From the NCBI RefSeq assembly GCF_900094575.1, contig NZ_FMAE01000014.1, positions 1 to 53,932 of the forward strand: a stretch of 53,932 bases of DNA. Reading direction: 5' to 3'. Shown here piece after piece: positions 53,587-53,932 of this stretch (its first letter is position 1; every line of letters begins with the position of its first letter). A model generated the notes under the pieces. It worked only from the letters and a program-made list of their open reading frames with translations. It ran no database searches and was not told the origin of the DNA. Position numbers and translations under genes: made by a program. The stretch comes from Bradyrhizobium yuanmingense. GTDB taxonomy: Bacteria > Pseudomonadota > Alphaproteobacteria > Rhizobiales > Xanthobacteraceae.

Positions 53587-53932
53587 GTACTAGGGCTCGG
53601 ACTCAATTGATCCAATAGGCAACGATGGCGGCGAGATGGACGGCAGCCAAGAAGTTCGTGGCTAGTTTGTCGTAGCGAGTTGCGACACGCCTGAAATCCT
53701 TGAGGCGGCAGAAACAGCGCTCGATGACGTTGCGCCCCTTGTAGGCGCGTTTGCTGAAGCTGTGGAGAGTGACCCTGTTGGATTTGTTTGGAATGACGGG
53801 CTTGGCACCACGATCGACGATTTCGGCTCGAAAGCCATCGCCGTCGTACCCTTTGTCGCCAATGAGGGCAGACATGGGTGGCGCGAGTTCCAAAAGGGCT
53901 GGCGCTGCGGCAATATCAGCGTCCTGGCCTGG
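53587..53932 (-). mobile_element. Partial IS5-family element, right flank of window
   Basis: An inverted copy of the element at 1-346, with the shared end at CCGAGCCCTAGTACG on the minus strand. It interrupts, or sits beside, the PEP mutase remnant. The element continues beyond the window edge. Confidence 0.75.
53603..53932 (-). CDS. IS5-family (IS427-like) transposase, C-terminal part (partial)
   Basis: The in-frame copy of the transposase tail seen at 1-331. It reads GQDADIAAAPALLELAPPMS, SALIGDKGYDGDGFRAEIVD, RAYKGRNVIERCFCRLKDFR, RYDKLATNFLAAVHLAAIV and ends YWIN. The catalytic aspartate after DKGYD and the glutamate in NVIERCF are present. The N-terminal part is cut by the window edge, so it cannot be called complete. 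Unlike the left copy it has no frameshift. Confidence 0.85.
   Translation of the reverse strand, partial: PGQDADIAAAPALLELAPPMSALIGDKGYDGDGFRAEIVDRGAKPVIPNKSNRVTLHSFSKRAYKGRNVIERCFCRLKDFRRVATRYDKLATNFLAAVHLAAIVAYWIN

Overview
The window reads as part of the symbiosis island of a Bradyrhizobium-like rhizobium. The basis is a contiguous minus-strand nodABCSUIJ-(nolO)-nodZ operon behind a nod box, nodD1 and nodD2 in tandem on the other strand, a NolA-type MerR regulator, a fixR-nifA-fixA cluster with sigma-54 promoters, and several genes behind type III (TtsI/tts box) promoters. Genes are sparse, and decayed genes and insertion-sequence remnants are common, as expected of such an island. All assignments come from reading the sequence; no database search was run.

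Layout. 1-346: partial IS5-family transposase, repeated in inverted orientation at 53588-53932. 668-4959: fixA, nifA and fixR (minus) with two GG-N10-GC promoters and a RegR-type box. 5586-15286: the Nod-factor operon, transcribed on the minus strand from the nod box at 15238-15286 towards nodZ; nolO is cut down to its N-terminal part. 15297-19468: nodD1, nodD2, a small conserved gene and nolA (plus). 19640-22784: a periplasmic amino-acid-type binding protein and two small genes. 23188-24709: an IS5-family element with a frameshifted transposase and a passenger gene. 25300-33085: a small gene, a beta-barrel outer membrane protein, a hemN pseudogene with a FixK-type box, a decayed membrane/coiled-coil gene and an OprB-type porin. 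34045-41819: a candidate type III effector with internal repeats and two divergent NopM-like LRR ubiquitin ligases, each with a tts box. 42115-46390: an AbiEii-like fragment, pectin methylesterase, polygalacturonase and a decayed effector behind a fourth tts box. 46391-53588: mostly degraded sequence with a few small genes (hypotheticals, a membrane peptide, a cold shock protein, an HTH-only LuxR protein) and remnants of an integrase and a PEP mutase-type gene.

How it works together. NodD with plant flavonoids would switch on the nod operon, giving an acylated, N-methylated, carbamoylated and fucosylated chitin-oligomer signal. FixR, NifA and FixA belong to the low-oxygen nitrogen-fixation programme. 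The effectors and pectin-degrading enzymes would act on the host cell and its wall during infection.

The most interesting signal is a promoter-like element present four times (16505, 18718, 19640, 27983). It has a TTGAAT/TTGATC -35, the 19-bp spacer typical of MerR-family targets and a conserved inner sequence. It lies upstream of nodD2, nolA itself, the binding-protein gene and the hemN pseudogene, and looks like a NolA operator defining a small regulon.
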